Shown: positions 44,930 through 53,576, numbered from the stretch's first letter. The stretch: DNA of 64,000 bases from Bacteroidales bacterium (GCA_017934545.1 JAGBJI010000002.1:271303-335302); one strand, 5' to 3'. Program-made: numbers and translations. The notes: generated from the sequence alone by a model not told the origin.

Positions 44930-45267
44930 TGCCTTACGTAGTGCGGCATTTGCTCGGGTATGACCAGTGAAAGTTCGGTCAATCCTCCGAAAGAGCCGTC
45001 TTCTTTGAACCAAGGTGCTTGGTAGATAAGTTTTTTCTGTCCGTTTTTGGATATGGTATAGACATTGGGTGTTTTGGTTTCAATTATTTTTTGAATAATC
45101 TGATTGCTGCGTTCGTTGTGGCAGTGTTTGATGTCTTTACCTACTACGGTTTTGTTTACGTCTTTAAGGTTTACTCTTTTGGAGTGGGTGTTCATGTCAA
45201 TGAAAATACCCTTGTCGTCGGTTACGGTGATGGCTACCTGTTCCAAACCGTTGGCCCATTGTTCCAT
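44926..45267 (-). CDS. Small PAS-like sensor domain protein
   Basis: The 113-residue protein is little more than one PAS fold: GLEQVAITVTDDKGIFIDMN, VGKDIKHCHNERSNQIIQKII, YTISKNGQKKLIYQAPWF, FGGLTELSLVIPE. There is no kinase, cyclase or DNA-binding domain, and no membrane segment. Similar single-PAS proteins of anaerobes may bind a haem or small ligand (a Cys-His pair is present in KHCHNE), but that is inference. It precedes the aldolase gene with an ATGA overlap. Confidence 0.7.
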   Translation of the reverse strand: MEQWANGLEQVAITVTDDKGIFIDMNTHSKRVNLKDVNKTVVGKDIKHCHNERSNQIIQKIIETKTPNVYTISKNGQKKLIYQAPWFKEDGSFGGLTELSLVIPEQMPHYVRQ

Positions 45268-45292
45268 AATGATAAAAAAGTTTTTGAAAATC

Positions 45293-45350
45293 AAAGAGTG
45301 ATTACCCTTTCAATGCGTAATGATATTGTCGTAAAGGATAATCACTCTTT
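45293..45350 (-). terminator. Terminator after ptb
   Basis: AAAGAGTGATTA and TAATCACTCTTT pair perfectly, with CCTTT/AAAGG extending the stem inward. It lies 22 bp after the ptb stop and before the PAS-aldolase pair, so the latter is probably a separate unit. Confidence 0.85.
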
Positions 45351-45372
45351 TGTTTATAAGGTTTAATGTTTT

Positions 45373-46278
45373 TTATTTAACATGCAATGCTGCCAAAGCG
45401 ATGGAATAAGTTTTCGTTTCTATTGAATCGCCTCTTGAAGACAGTACGCAAGGCACTTTGGCTCCGACAACCATTGCAGCAAGTTCTGCATGTGCAAATT
45501 TAGTTGCCGTTTTGTAAAATACGTTTCCTGCTTCTATGCACGGCCAAACCAAACAATCGGCGTCGCCTGCAACCTGTGAGTCCAATTTTTTGATTTGTGC
45601 GGATTCTTTATCTATGGCAACGTCCATAGCCAAAGGTCCGTCAACTACGGCTCCTTTTATTTGTCCGCGTTTGTTCATCGTAGCTATCAATGCTGCGTCA
45701 ACGCATGCCTGCATTCCTTCAAGCATTTGTTCCGTTGCTGCAATCATCGCCACTTTCGGACATTCTATTCCCAATGCGTGTGCAGTGTTTATAACGTAGT
45801 TTACAATTGCTTTCTTTTGTTTGAAATCAGGAGCCGGTATGATGGCAACGTCCGAAGTTATCAACAGTTTGTGATATGCAGGTATTTCAAAAACGGAAAC
45901 GTGCGACAAAACGGGTTTTCCCGCAGGCATCAATCCGCCTTCTTTTGCCAATATCGCTCTCATGTATTTGTCAGTTGAGCAAAGACCTTTCATCAATATC
46001 TGTCCTTTGCCTTCGTTTATAAGTGCAACGGCTGTCTTTGCAGCTTTGGTTTCGTCTGCTTCCTGAACTATTTCTTTATATTTATTGATGTCAATCCCTT
46101 CGGCTTTGCAAGTAGATTCTATCGTTGCCCTGTCACCTACAAGTATAACGTCAACTATTCCTTCATCTATTGCTTTGCTTGTAGCCCCTAAAGTATGGCT
46201 GTCGTTTGCGTACGCAGCCACAAGAGTTTTTTTGCCTTGTGCTTTGGCTGCTGCTATTATTTCTGATAATTTCTGCAT
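45373..46278 (-). CDS. ptb: Phosphate butyryltransferase / phosphate acetyltransferase family enzyme
   Basis: The 301-residue enzyme exchanges CoA for phosphate on butyryl-CoA (or a related acyl-CoA). Segments: EIIAAAKAQGKKTLVAAYA, ILVGDRATIESTCKAEGI, GKPVLSHVSVFEIP, TSDVAIIPAPDFKQKKAIV, WPCIEAGNVFYKTATKFA, and a C-terminal GAKVPCVLSSRGDSIETK. Length and pattern fit Ptb rather than Pta. A butyrate kinase gene, the usual neighbour, is not present. With kamDE, a MaoC hydratase and the alcohol dehydrogenase nearby, butyrate formation is plausible. Promoter TAATTTTG is the complement of 46319-46326. Confidence 0.9.
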   Translation of the reverse strand: MQKLSEIIAAAKAQGKKTLVAAYANDSHTLGATSKAIDEGIVDVILVGDRATIESTCKAEGIDINKYKEIVQEADETKAAKTAVALINEGKGQILMKGLCSTDKYMRAILAKEGGLMPAGKPVLSHVSVFEIPAYHKLLITSDVAIIPAPDFKQKKAIVNYVINTAHALGIECPKVAMIAATEQMLEGMQACVDAALIATMNKRGQIKGAVVDGPLAMDVAIDKESAQIKKLDSQVAGDADCLVWPCIEAGNVFYKTATKFAHAELAAMVVGAKVPCVLSSRGDSIETKTYSIALAALHVK

Positions 46279-46318
46279 TTTGTTTGTGATGTTTTGTTAA
46301 TTATAATGTATTTAAATG

Positions 46319-46326
46319 CAAAATTA
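46319..46326 (-). promoter_or_regulatory. -7 element of the ptb promoter
   Basis: The minus-strand reading TAATTTTG lies 40 bp before the ptb start. Confidence 0.45.
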
Positions 46327-46361
46327 CTTTGTTTTGTTGAAACGGCAAAATAAAAAATTAC

Positions 46362-46369
46362 TATTTTTG
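46362..46369 (+). promoter_or_regulatory. -7 element of the GNAT gene promoter
   Basis: TATTTTTG lies 17 bp before the start at 46387, divergent from the ptb promoter. Confidence 0.5.
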
Positions 46370-46386
46370 CAAAAAATTAAGACGGA

Positions 46387-46914
46387 ATGGATGTACAGGA
46401 TATTGTTTTGCGTGCAGTGGAACTGACTGATGAAGACAGTATATACAGATATGAAAACGATTTTAAGGCATGGACGGACGGAATAAACTCGAGGTTTTTT
46501 TCCCGTCAGGCAATCCGTGAGTATGTTTTGCAGGAACAAAACCTTGACGCATTCGCTTCGCAACAGATAAGACTGATGGCGGACGTGAAAAAAGACGGAT
46601 TGACAGTCACCGGGGGTTGCGTTGATTTGTATGATATGGATTTCAAAAACTCAAAGGCGGGAGTGGGAATATATATAGATGAGCCTTACCGCCGCAAAGG
46701 CTTGGCTGTAAAAGCCCTTGATGCGTTGGAAGATTATGCTTTTTCGGCTTTGAATCTGCATCAGTTGTATGCCGTTGTCAGAAAAGACAATGTGTATTGC
46801 TGCAAAGCGTTTGAAAAATGCCTTTACACCCGCAGTGCAACGCTGAAACAATGGATAAAGAAAGGAAATGATTATTATGATGCGTACGTTTACCAAAAGT
46901 TTTCTTTGCTTTAA
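46387..46914 (+). CDS. GNAT-family N-acetyltransferase
   Basis: The 175-residue protein has the acetyl-CoA-binding motif of GNAT enzymes, GVGIYIDEPYRRKGLAVKAL, followed by LNLHQLYAVVRKDNVYCCKAFEKC, as in RimJ/RimL and spermidine acetyltransferase-like proteins. The substrate is unknown. Its 3' end overlaps the start of the TonB receptor gene by about 38 bp, suggesting coexpression. Confidence 0.85.
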   Translation: MDVQDIVLRAVELTDEDSIYRYENDFKAWTDGINSRFFSRQAIREYVLQEQNLDAFASQQIRLMADVKKDGLTVTGGCVDLYDMDFKNSKAGVGIYIDEPYRRKGLAVKALDALEDYAFSALNLHQLYAVVRKDNVYCCKAFEKCLYTRSATLKQWIKKGNDYYDAYVYQKFSLL

Positions 46915-48880
46915 TCTTTTTTTGTTACTTTTTTGTTTACTTGATGCGGAGTTTGCCTATCCGCAGGACACGGTTAAGAGCGTTGATTTGGACAGTGTGT
47001 TGATTGAAGACACGCAGATAAGCATACAAACCGATATAGTAAGCGGTGATTATCTTTCAAAAAAACATTTAAGCAACATCAACGTGCAGAGTGCGGGCGA
47101 TGCGGCAAAGTTTTTGGGCGGAGTATTGGTCAAAGATTACGGAGGATTGGGCGGAATAAAGACCGTAAGCGTGCGGGGGCTGTCGTCCAATCACACTTCG
47201 GTGATGTATGACGGGGTCAGTTTGTTTGACAATCAGAGCGGACAGATAGATTTGAGCAAGTATTCGCTGTCAAACATCAATTCCCTTTCGCTTGCCAATG
47301 CACAGTTCAGCGAATTTCTGCCTACCGCTGCATCTTTGGCATATGCTTCAAGCGTTAACCTGCAAACACGCCGACCGGAAATGGGAGCAAACAGATTCAA
47401 AGGCGATTTGTCCTTGACTTACGGGTCGTTCAATCTGTTCAACGCAGGATTGTTTACGGCCGCAAAACTTTCGGACAAAGACATAATAACCGTTTTGGGC
47501 GATTTGACCAACACCGACGGCCGATATACATACAAGATGTATTACGGTGCGGGGCAAAGTCTTTCAACCGATAAGATGAAACGCGAGAACAACGATATGT
47601 TTTCTTCCCATGCGGAAGTGAATTGGTTTCATACTTTTTCGCTGCGTAACACCATGAAAGCAAAGGTTTACTATTATTATTCGGAACGCGGACTGCCCTC
47701 CAACGTCAATCTGTATTACCAAAACTCAAAGCAGCGTCTTTGGAACGGAAACCTGTTTGCCCAAAGCGAGTTTACATCCTTGGTCAGCAACCGTCTGACA
47801 TACAAAAACAGCGTTAAGGTTGATTGGAACTATACCCGATACAAAGACCCTCACTATTTGAGCGGACCCAACGGACAGGACGACCGCTATACACAGAAAT
47901 TCGTTTACATGAACAATTGCCTGAACGTAAAACTTACGGATAACGCTTTTGTGACTTTTACCGACGATTTGTCATACAATTCGCTTGATTACACTTTGTT
48001 GGAAACCGTACCCGAAAGAGTGTCTTCGCTGACTGCGGCGGTGTTGACCTGCAATACGGGCAATTGGACTTTTACCGCCGACGGCGTACACAGTTATTAC
48101 AAAGATAAATTCAAACTTGACGGCCGTACGTACAATTATTTTTCGCCTTTTTTCAGTGTTAAATACGCTCGGGGAGGATTTTCTTCGGTTTTGTTTTATA
48201 AAAACATCTTCCGTATGCCGACGTTCAACGAATTGTATTACAGACGTTCGGGCAATACGGCGTTGAAACCCGAGAAAACTTACCAACTTTCGCTCTCCAA
48301 TGCTTATTCTTTTTCTGTAGGCAATGTGCTTTTGAGGGCGGAAGCGGATATATATTATAATAATGTAAAGGACAAAATCGTAGCCATACCGCTCAATCAG
48401 TTCCTTTGGTCAATGCTAAACTACGGAAAGGTGGATATATACGGTTGCGACATAAAGACGGGAGCGGTATACAACATTGCAAAAGATGTCAATTTGGATT
48501 TAAAAATCAACTATTCTTACCAAAAAGGGGTGGATATGGATGAAAATTCATACACTTATAAACAGGATATTCCTTATATGCCCCGTAATGTAGGCAGTGC
48601 GGTGTTGGGTTTTGAGTACGGGCAATACAAAGTGGCGTATACCTGCCTTTATGTAGGCGACAGGTATTCTTTGCAGGAGAATATTCCGCAAAACCTGCTG
48701 AAATCCTACGCAGAACACGGTTTTAACTGCTCTTATACGGCAAAAATCAACCGTTACAAAGCGGAAAAGCTTTGTCTGACGGCTTCGGTTAACAACATTT
48801 TTAACAAACAATACGAAATTATCCGCGCTTATCCTATGATGGGACGCAATTTTAATCTTAAGGTGCAGATATTCTTCTGA
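46877..48880 (+). CDS. TonB-dependent outer membrane receptor
   Basis: The protein of about 667 residues has a signal peptide (FLCFNLFLLLFCLLDAEFAYPQ region). The plug domain includes NVQSAGDAAKFLGGVLVKDYGGLGG and TVSVRGLSSNHTSVMYDGV, the best-kept part of TonB receptors. A 22-strand-type barrel follows, ending in LKVQIFF with the C-terminal aromatic residue. No carboxypeptidase-like N-terminal domain and no SusD partner are present, which fits a BtuB- or siderophore-type receptor more than a SusC; the ligand is not known. Alternative ATGs at 46868 and 46880 exist. Cobalamin is an attractive but unproven ligand given nearby B12-dependent kamDE. Confidence 0.9.
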   Translation: MMRTFTKSFLCFNLFLLLFCLLDAEFAYPQDTVKSVDLDSVLIEDTQISIQTDIVSGDYLSKKHLSNINVQSAGDAAKFLGGVLVKDYGGLGGIKTVSVRGLSSNHTSVMYDGVSLFDNQSGQIDLSKYSLSNINSLSLANAQFSEFLPTAASLAYASSVNLQTRRPEMGANRFKGDLSLTYGSFNLFNAGLFTAAKLSDKDIITVLGDLTNTDGRYTYKMYYGAGQSLSTDKMKRENNDMFSSHAEVNWFHTFSLRNTMKAKVYYYYSERGLPSNVNLYYQNSKQRLWNGNLFAQSEFTSLVSNRLTYKNSVKVDWNYTRYKDPHYLSGPNGQDDRYTQKFVYMNNCLNVKLTDNAFVTFTDDLSYNSLDYTLLETVPERVSSLTAAVLTCNTGNWTFTADGVHSYYKDKFKLDGRTYNYFSPFFSVKYARGGFSSVLFYKNIFRMPTFNELYYRRSGNTALKPEKTYQLSLSNAYSFSVGNVLLRAEADIYYNNVKDKIVAIPLNQFLWSMLNYGKVDIYGCDIKTGAVYNIAKDVNLDLKINYSYQKGVDMDENSYTYKQDIPYMPRNVGSAVLGFEYGQYKVAYTCLYVGDRYSLQENIPQNLLKSYAEHGFNCSYTAKINRYKAEKLCLTASVNNIFNKQYEIIRAYPMMGRNFNLKVQIFF

Positions 48881-48953
48881 TATGCTGCGGTTACATATTT
48901 GTTTGGTTTATCTGAAGGTCGGAATTGTTTGATAAATATTTGTTTATAATCTT

Positions 48954-49112
48954 CCGCTACACACTGCTACACATTGCCACACTTATTTTTTATTAAAGAT
49001 TTTTTAAGAAAATAAGTTTATATAGAAAATGTGTGGCGATGTGTGGCGTTTTTGTTAATATTTTGATAACTAATTGTTTATGAAAAACAGGTGTGTAGCG
49101 GATGTGTAGCGG
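48954..49112. repeat. Inverted and direct copies of a TGTGTRGCG motif
   Basis: Three clusters: 48954-48982 holds about three copies in reverse orientation, 49031-49048 two forward copies, and 49091-49112 two forward copies. The segment 48967-48982 can pair with 49031-49046 over 16 positions (14 Watson-Crick and two G-U in the + strand RNA), followed by TTTTTG. It can pair alternatively with the third cluster. It lies after the TonB receptor gene. Confidence 0.75.
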
Positions 49113-49290
49113 GGAAATAACGGACTTTTTGCGGCAAAATTAAAAGAGTTTTTTCAAAAAACAGAGCGGAAAATTGATAAAGTAAAACAATAAATGCGGA
49201 AAATAAGACAAATTGTTTCTGATAGCAAAAGCATACGGCAAGGAAGTGAAAAAATGTTTTTACAACGCAAAAAAATAAAACCACAAACTG

Positions 49291-49365
49291 TCAAAACTCT
49301 TTTCAGAAAAGAAAAAATTCTTTTCTGAAAACAATTTTTTCTTTTCTGAAAAGGATTTTTATAAA
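49291..49365. repeat. A/T-tract array with CAGA/CTGA cores
   Basis: Units CTTTTCAGAAAAG, TTCTTTTCTGAAAA and CTTTTCTGAAAAG have cores at 49304, 49325 and 49346, 21 bp apart. They are mutually complementary and can form hairpins. The 513-bp gap between the TonB receptor and the DUF721 gene contains this array and the TGTGTRGCG clusters; I see no gene in it. Confidence 0.8.
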
Positions 49366-49393
49366 AAGACGCCGTTTTGCCGAAGAAAGAAAA

Positions 49394-49732
49394 TTACTTG
49401 ATTATAATACTGTTGACAACGGTTTTGCGGAGCGTTTTGTTTATGTTGTTTTTCAGTGCGTCCCTGACCATAAAGAGTTCGGCTTTGACCGAGGGCAGCG
49501 ATACTTTGACGTACAATATATTGTTTTTTAGTCTGATGTCCGAAACAAAGTTTTCAATCATTTTGCCCGTTATTTGTTTGAACGTCTGTATTACCTGTGT
49601 TTCGTCGGGGTTGTAGTCAATGTGGTTGGCTTTCATAAACGACGACAACACATCGGCAATAGGAGCCTCGGTAGCGGTGCTTTTGCCCCTTTTCTTTTTC
49701 TCCAAATAGTAATATTTGTTTATTCCGCTCAT
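49394..49732 (-). CDS. DUF721-family (DciA-like) protein
   Basis: The 112-residue protein matches the DUF721 pattern: PIADVLSSFMKANHID, VIQTFKQITGKMIENFV, LYVKVSLPSVKAELFMVRDAL. In other bacteria the DUF721 protein DciA loads the replicative helicase. It overlaps the recF stop by 4 bp (ATGA), so expression is coupled. Its place directly after recF is the usual Bacteroidetes order. Confidence 0.85.
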   Translation of the reverse strand: MSGINKYYYLEKKKRGKSTATEAPIADVLSSFMKANHIDYNPDETQVIQTFKQITGKMIENFVSDIRLKNNILYVKVSLPSVKAELFMVRDALKNNINKTLRKTVVNSIIIK

Positions 49733-50811
49733 AACTTAATCAAAACGCTTGACTCTTTTTTGTTTTCGGGTATTATCTTTTCCAACCTGTCTTGTTGGGT
49801 GTCGGTGATGAACACTTGTTTGAAATTGTCCTGTGCAACGAGTTGAAGTATTTTGGACACCCTTGAAAAGTCAAACTTGTCAAAAATATCGTCCAAAAGC
49901 AATATAGGTACGGTTTTGGTCTTGGTTTTGATAAAGTCAAACTGTGCCAATTTCAAGGCAAGGAGAAATGTTTTTTGTTGGCCTTGCGATGCCGTGCTGC
50001 TGACAGGGTGGGAGTTGAGCATGAATTTTAAATCGTCGCGGTGAATGCCCGCAGTTGTGTAGCCCAAGATACTTTCCTTGGCGGCGTTTTCTTTAAGAAT
50101 TGATGTTAAATCGCCCTCAAAGGTTGAGTACTGCACGCAAGGTATTTCTTCGGCGTTGCTTTGAGTTATGAAATTGTAATAGCGGGTAAAGGGAACGGCG
50201 AATTCGTCAAAAAACTCCTGCCGTTTGCTGCGGATTATATGTGCATTGGCTGCAAGTTGAGAGTCCCATATCTCCAGTTGGACGAAATCGGGCGAGGATG
50301 TTTGTTGGAAAAGTTTCAACAGTTTGTTTCTCTGTTCCAAACATTTGTTGTATTTAATCAAACAGTCCATATACGTGATGTCGGTCTGCGAGAGTATGAT
50401 GTCAACGAATTTACGCCTTACTTCGCTGCGTCCCGTAATCAAGTTGTGGTCGTTGGGAGATACCACCACGCACGGCAGTTTGCCTATATGCTGGGAGAAT
50501 TTTTTGTACAGTTGTTTGCCGTTTTTTATTTTTTTTCTCTCACCTTTTTTCTGTGAGATGACAAAACATTGCTCCGAACCGTCGTCAAAAACATATGTTC
50601 CGCACAAAGAAAAAAAGTCTTCGCCGTATTTGACCGTGTCCGAATCTGAAAAGGATAAAAAACTGCGGCAGAACGACAGGTAGTGTATTGCATCCAATAC
50701 GGTGGTTTTGCCTACGCCGTTGTTGCCTGCAATGCAGTTTATGTTTTTAAACTCAAATTCCTGCTGTGAAAAGTTTTTGAAATTATTCAGAGTCAATTTT
50801 TTGATGAACAT
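49729..50811 (-). CDS. recF: DNA replication and repair protein RecF
   Basis: RecF binds gapped DNA and helps load RecA. The 360 residues begin MFIKKLTLNNFKN, then Walker A GNNGVGKTTVLDAIHYLS, the signature SQGQQKTFLLALKLAQF, and Walker B ILLLDDIFDKFD. A start three codons upstream (50820) is also possible. The 5' end overlaps the ispH coding end by about 29 bp and the 3' end overlaps DUF721, so ispH-recF-DUF721 forms a tightly packed unit. Confidence 0.96.
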   Translation of the reverse strand: MFIKKLTLNNFKNFSQQEFEFKNINCIAGNNGVGKTTVLDAIHYLSFCRSFLSFSDSDTVKYGEDFFSLCGTYVFDDGSEQCFVISQKKGERKKIKNGKQLYKKFSQHIGKLPCVVVSPNDHNLITGRSEVRRKFVDIILSQTDITYMDCLIKYNKCLEQRNKLLKLFQQTSSPDFVQLEIWDSQLAANAHIIRSKRQEFFDEFAVPFTRYYNFITQSNAEEIPCVQYSTFEGDLTSILKENAAKESILGYTTAGIHRDDLKFMLNSHPVSSTASQGQQKTFLLALKLAQFDFIKTKTKTVPILLLDDIFDKFDFSRVSKILQLVAQDNFKQVFITDTQQDRLEKIIPENKKESSVLIKL

Positions 50812-51649
50812 ATTCTTCAATTTTTTTCATTAACCACATAGGCGTTGACGTAGCTCCGCTTATGCCTATGGTGTTGAAATGTTTTATTTTTTCAATGTCT
50901 ATGTCTTCCTGTGCGGAAATAAGAAAGGTGTTGTCGTTGTGTTGTTTGCACAGATTGAACAGATACTGCCCGTTGGAAGAATGTTTGCCCGAAACGAACA
51001 GTACGCAGTCCATGCTCTTGGCAAACTGTCCTATCTTTTCCGCCCGCAGCGATACTTTTTTGCAAATTGAGTCCGTAACAAATATTTCGCCCGTTTTGTG
51101 ACGTTGTTTTATCAACGAGATAATGTTTTCGTAGTCTTGTTTGTTTTTGGTTGTCTGCGAAAAAATGTGCAGGGGTTTTTCCATGTTTATCTTATCCAAA
51201 TCCGAGGGCGAGGATATGACTACGGCGGTGTTTTCGGTCTGACCTTCCAATCCCACAACCTCTGCGTGTCCAGCTTTTCCGAATATTATTATCTGTCCGC
51301 CCGCTTTTTTGAGTTTGCCGTATGCGTTGAGAACTTCTTTTTGAAGCTTTAAAACAATGGGGCATGTGGCATCTATCAGACTTATGTTGTTCTTTTTGGC
51401 GGTGAGGTAAGTTTGCGGCGGTTCGCCGTGAGCCCGTATCATCACCTTGCAATCGTGCAATCGGTTGAATTCTTCCAAAGTTACGGTCTTCAGCCCCATG
51501 GCTTCCAAACGGCTTACTTCCATATTGTTGTGGACTATATCGCCTATGCAGTAAAGTTGATTGCTTTTCTGCAATTCACGCTCTGAAGCCGTTATTGCAC
51601 GCACCACTCCGAAACAAAACCCCGCTTGCCGTTCAATGATTGTAGTCAT
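50783..51649 (-). CDS. ispH: 4-hydroxy-3-methylbut-2-enyl diphosphate reductase
   Basis: This [4Fe-4S] enzyme makes IPP and DMAPP in the last step of the MEP isoprenoid pathway. In 288 residues, the cluster ligands are Cys12 in AGFCFGVVRA, the Cys in LIDATCPIV, and the Cys in VTDSICKKVS. Substrate-binding segments GDIVHNN, MIRAHGEPP and GISGATSTPMW are present. It leads the recF cluster and has a divergent promoter with the gene at 51715. Confidence 0.95.
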   Translation of the reverse strand: MTTIIERQAGFCFGVVRAITASERELQKSNQLYCIGDIVHNNMEVSRLEAMGLKTVTLEEFNRLHDCKVMIRAHGEPPQTYLTAKKNNISLIDATCPIVLKLQKEVLNAYGKLKKAGGQIIIFGKAGHAEVVGLEGQTENTAVVISSPSDLDKINMEKPLHIFSQTTKNKQDYENIISLIKQRHKTGEIFVTDSICKKVSLRAEKIGQFAKSMDCVLFVSGKHSSNGQYLFNLCKQHNDNTFLISAQEDIDIEKIKHFNTIGISGATSTPMWLMKKIEEYVHQKIDSE

Positions 51650-51665
51650 AAGCAGTTTATTTTCT

Positions 51666-51694
51666 GCAAAGATATATAAAAATTGACTATCTTT
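51666..51694. promoter_or_regulatory. Divergent promoter pair between ispH and DUF2156 gene
   Basis: TATCTTTG on the minus strand (complement of 51666-51673) serves ispH, and TATCTTTG at 51687-51694 serves the gene at 51715. Only 13 bp separate them. Confidence 0.55.
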
Positions 51695-51714
51695 GCAAAA
51701 ATTTTTGACGAAAT

Positions 51715-52611
51715 ATGCTTGACTTTAAACCCATAGAGCCGTCGGACAGGGATTTGTTCATGGATTTTTATACGGATAAACCGTCCCAAACGGCAGACAA
51801 TTCTTTTGCGAATCTTTGTTGCTATTCTTTTTTGTACAAAGGCGAATATTGTGTTGAGGATAATGTGCTTTTGACCAGAATCCATTTTGATTATATGAAA
51901 CAGGTGTGCTACTATATGCCCATAGGCAGCACTCAACCCAAACCTTTTATTGAGCAAATAATCATTGACAGTGAGCAAAAAGGCTATCAACTGAATTTTG
52001 TTGTGGAAAATCCAAGGCAATTGGAAGAGATGTTTCCCTCAAAGTTTGACATAACCGCCAACCGCAACTTGTTTGATTATCTTTATTTGCGGAGCGATTT
52101 GGCGGAATTGAAAGGCAAAAAGTTCCAACCCAAAAGAAACCATGTCAATCAGTTCAACAACCGCTATCAGTACAAGTTCGTAGTTTTGCAAAAGCAGGAC
52201 AAACAGCGGTGTATGCAGATGTTGGAAACATGGCGTAGACAGGAGATGGACATAACTCCTGAGTTCAAACGTGATTATGACGACGAAAAATACGTTATAG
52301 AGTATTTGTTTGACAATTTTGAGCCGTTGGGTATATGGGGAGGCGGCATTGAAACCGACGGCAAGTTGATTGCTTTTTCGTTGGGCAGCAGAATAAACCG
52401 AAATACCTTTGACACACACATAGAAAAGGCGGACAGAAACTATTTGGGTGCCTATTCAGTGATAAACAAAGAGATGGCGTTGCATATGCCTGATGATTAT
52501 ATTTACATCAACCGCGAAGAAGACAAAGGTATCATGGGCTTGAGGCAGGCTAAAATGTCGTATCACCCTTATCAGATTATAGAAAAATACATTGCAAAAT
52601 ACAAACGGTGA
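51715..52611 (+). CDS. DUF2156 / phosphatidylglycerol lysyltransferase-like protein
   Basis: The 298-residue protein matches the soluble C-terminal domain of MprF-like lysyltransferases: MLDFKPIEPSDRDLFMDFY, NSFANLCCYSFLYKGEY, and a second GNAT-like half with GKLIAFSLGSRINRNTFDTHIEKAD and NREEDKGIMGLRQAKMSYHP. There are no membrane helices. It probably transfers an aminoacyl or acyl group; the acceptor is unknown. The next gene starts with an overlap of one base (TGATG), so the pair is likely coupled. Confidence 0.87.
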   Translation: MLDFKPIEPSDRDLFMDFYTDKPSQTADNSFANLCCYSFLYKGEYCVEDNVLLTRIHFDYMKQVCYYMPIGSTQPKPFIEQIIIDSEQKGYQLNFVVENPRQLEEMFPSKFDITANRNLFDYLYLRSDLAELKGKKFQPKRNHVNQFNNRYQYKFVVLQKQDKQRCMQMLETWRRQEMDITPEFKRDYDDEKYVIEYLFDNFEPLGIWGGGIETDGKLIAFSLGSRINRNTFDTHIEKADRNYLGAYSVINKEMALHMPDDYIYINREEDKGIMGLRQAKMSYHPYQIIEKYIAKYKR

Positions 52612-53576
52612 TGTTGCGTCGCAGGGCTGAACAAATATGGCATGAAGTTTTCGGTGACAGCGAAGAATTTATAGAAAAATATTTTGATATTTTCTGTGCT
52701 GAAAATTCGCTTCACTGCGTTTTGTCCCCCGATAAAGAAATTCAGTCCGTGCTTTTAGCCGTTGATTACTTGTATAGATATAATGAAAGCCGTGTAAAAG
52801 CGGCGTATCTTACCGCAATAGCCACATTGGAGCAGTACAGAAAAAAAGGTTTATGCACTTTGCTGATAAAAAACACTCTGAACAGTTTGTACAAACAGGG
52901 GGTTGTTTTCTGCGGATTGATAGCCCAAGACGACGGGTTGTGCAGGTATTACGGCAAATTGTCGTTTCATTGTTCAAAGCCCAAACAAGAACGTATTTTT
53001 AATTATTCCTGTATTGACAAAAATACAACCGGCGGATATACATTGCAAAAGTGCAGCGACATAACCTCAAAAGAGTGTTTGGAATTGATAAATGCAGGCA
53101 TCAGTACCGTAATTCACAACAAGCAAACGATGCAATTGTACAACCATGTGCCGTATGCAAGGTATTTGCTTACGGAAAACTCATGCATAAAAGGCATTGC
53201 AATAGGTGAAGAAAAGCAAGACAGGGTAGAGTTGTACGATGTTTTTGTTTCAAACTCCGGACTTGAAAAAGTATTTGCTTTGTTGATTGCCTCGGAAACT
53301 GAAAAAGATGTATGTATTGCGGCAAAACAACGGCATATGTTCAGAATTGTCAATGCTTACAAGGCGTTGGAGTTGTATGCCAAGCAACATTCGGACGGCG
53401 TTTTCGCATTTAAGGTTACAGATGACGTAATACAGGAAAACAACCGTGTGTTTTATTTGACGCAGGGCAGCGTTTCGTTTAATTCTAATACCGCAAAACC
53501 CGGGCAAATACACATAACGCAGTTGGCAAAGATGCTTTTCCCCGCATCTTATATGCCTTGTATGTTGGACAGATAG
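52611..53576 (+). CDS. GNAT-family acetyltransferase (Eis-like) with C-terminal extension
   Basis: The 321-residue protein has a GNAT core in residues 40-130: AAYLTAIATLEQYRKKGLCTLLIKN carries the acetyl-CoA loop (Q/RxxGxC/A), and LIAQDDGLCRYYGKLSF the second half. The rest resembles the second GNAT-like lobe and sterol-carrier-like end of Eis-type proteins only weakly. It is coupled to the DUF2156 gene. A shared role in modifying lipids or small molecules is inferred from the pairing. Confidence 0.78.
   Translation: MLRRRAEQIWHEVFGDSEEFIEKYFDIFCAENSLHCVLSPDKEIQSVLLAVDYLYRYNESRVKAAYLTAIATLEQYRKKGLCTLLIKNTLNSLYKQGVVFCGLIAQDDGLCRYYGKLSFHCSKPKQERIFNYSCIDKNTTGGYTLQKCSDITSKECLELINAGISTVIHNKQTMQLYNHVPYARYLLTENSCIKGIAIGEEKQDRVELYDVFVSNSGLEKVFALLIASETEKDVCIAAKQRHMFRIVNAYKALELYAKQHSDGVFAFKVTDDVIQENNRVFYLTQGSVSFNSNTAKPGQIHITQLAKMLFPASYMPCMLDR

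Noticed and set aside
48881-49393. Replication origin or DnaA box cluster at the TGTGTRGCG repeats near recF
   Set aside because: The motif does not match DnaA boxes, and its arrangement fits RNA hairpins better; recF here is in a ispH-recF-DUF721 cluster, not in a dnaA region.
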